Assembly: GCA_024699595.1 (NCBI GenBank)
Contig: JAILPG010000119.1
Coordinates: 1 to 15,194, forward strand
Length of the DNA: 15,194 nt
Reading direction: 5' to 3'
Source: Lachnospiraceae bacterium
GTDB lineage: Bacteria; Bacillota_A; Clostridia; Lachnospirales; Lachnospiraceae
Made by a program: the position numbers and the translations under genes. The notes under the pieces were generated by a model that worked only from the letters and a program-made list of their open reading frames with translations, was not told the origin of the DNA and ran no database searches. Below are positions 14,951 through 15,194 of the stretch, one piece after another (position 1 is the first letter of the stretch; every line of letters begins with the position of its first letter).

Positions 14951-14965
14951 GCTGATAAAATCAGC
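14951..14965. repeat. Small inverted repeat in the insertion-sequence leader
   Basis: GCTGAT (14951-14956) and ATCAGC (14960-14965) form a perfect 6-base stem around AAA. It lies 20 bases before the transposase -35 and may act in the control of the element. Confidence 0.3.
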
Positions 14966-14984
14966 TGATTTCGCATCGAAACGC

Positions 14985-15013
14985 TTGACATATTCATAGT
15001 TATGTAATATAAT
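14985..15013 (+). promoter_or_regulatory. Consensus promoter of the transposase
   Basis: TTGACA (14985-14990), 17 bases, TATAAT (15008-15013): a full consensus sigma-A promoter. The -10 lies inside an imperfect inverted repeat AGTTATG (14998-15004) / CGTAACT (15015-15021), which could be an operator limiting transposase expression. Confidence 0.8.
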
Positions 15014-15035
15014 GCGTAACTAGGAGGGACAGTAA

Positions 15036-15194
15036 ATGTCATACGTCAATCAATTCGATAAACGAAGCGGCATAACCTATGTTTACGAATCTGTTTCCTA
15101 CTGGGACAAGGAAAAGAAACAGCCTCGTTCCAAGAGGAAGCTGGTCGGAAGATTGGATCCGGAAACCGGAGACATAATCCCGACCGATGGTCGC
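15036..15194 (+). CDS. IS1634-like transposase, N-terminal fragment
   Basis: Fifty-three codons up to the window edge, not stopped. The start reads MSYVNQFDKRSGITYVYESV and goes on with SYWDKEKKQPRSKRK and LVGRLDPETGDIIP, a pattern I recognise as the N-terminus of IS1634/IS4-type DDE transposases common in Clostridia. The catalytic DDE residues are beyond the window. AGGAGG lies 8 bases before the ATG at 15036, giving strong translation signals to match the consensus promoter. Whether the element is intact cannot be told. Confidence 0.8.
   Translation, partial: MSYVNQFDKRSGITYVYESVSYWDKEKKQPRSKRKLVGRLDPETGDIIPTDGR

Larger units (their letters stand above)
14985..15194 (+). mobile_element. 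Left part of an IS1634-like insertion sequence (runs off the window)
   Basis: The promoter and first 53 codons of a transposase are present, but the right end is outside the window. The true left end is not placed; it must lie between the GNAT stop (14897) and the promoter, since no terminal repeat pair can be compared. Confidence 0.6.

Overview
The window looks like a chromosomal segment of an anaerobic Firmicute, most probably a Lachnospiraceae relative (Butyrivibrio/Roseburia type). Reasons: moderate G+C, AGGAGG-type ribosome binding sites before most genes, frequent GTG/TTG alternative starts, an oxygen-sensitive glycyl radical enzyme with its activase, and an IS1634-type transposase start typical of gut Clostridia. 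The species call is inference. No rRNA, tRNA, CRISPR array or phage structural module was seen. No gene-free stretch exceeds 300 bases; the longest are about 200 bases (10062-10262) and 185 bases (11640-11824).

Left part (1-4650). The 3' end of a membrane-anchored, Gly/Ala/Thr-rich protein with an acidic tail converges on a two-gene minus-strand operon: a glycyl-radical-enzyme activase (3641-4552) followed 10 bases later by a large glycyl radical enzyme (673-3630). The enzyme has the Gly radical loop and a GCVEP thiyl motif. It also carries about 195 extra N-terminal residues that read like an SCP2 (sterol carrier protein 2) lipid-binding fold. The substrate is not known and no microcompartment shell gene is present.

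Middle (4617-10230). A DUF5131 (phage Gp37/Gp68-like) gene is divergent from the activase and has a clear sigma-A promoter that fixes its start. Next, on the minus strand, is an alpha/beta-hydrolase plus TetR pair. Its promoter is bracketed by two copies of a 25-bp palindrome with the same 5-bp spacer, which looks like an autoregulated TetR switch. Upstream of that, also on the minus strand, lie a cytosolic six-hairpin-glycosidase-like protein and a SAM methyltransferase, probably one operon.

Right part (10230-15194). This holds housekeeping and accessory genes in mixed orientation: free methionine-(R)-sulfoxide reductase, a 57-aa lipoprotein-like small protein coupled to a HAD phosphatase, an unrecognised 176-aa protein with its own promoter and strong terminator, a ketopantoate-reductase family protein, two divergent GNAT acetyltransferases (one fused to an unknown N-terminal domain), and the first 53 codons of an IS1634-like transposase behind a perfect consensus promoter.

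The most interesting items are the SCP2-like extension on the glycyl radical enzyme, the twin TetR operators, the small lipoprotein-like ORF, and a short palindromic repeat with one intact and up to two decayed copies between genes.
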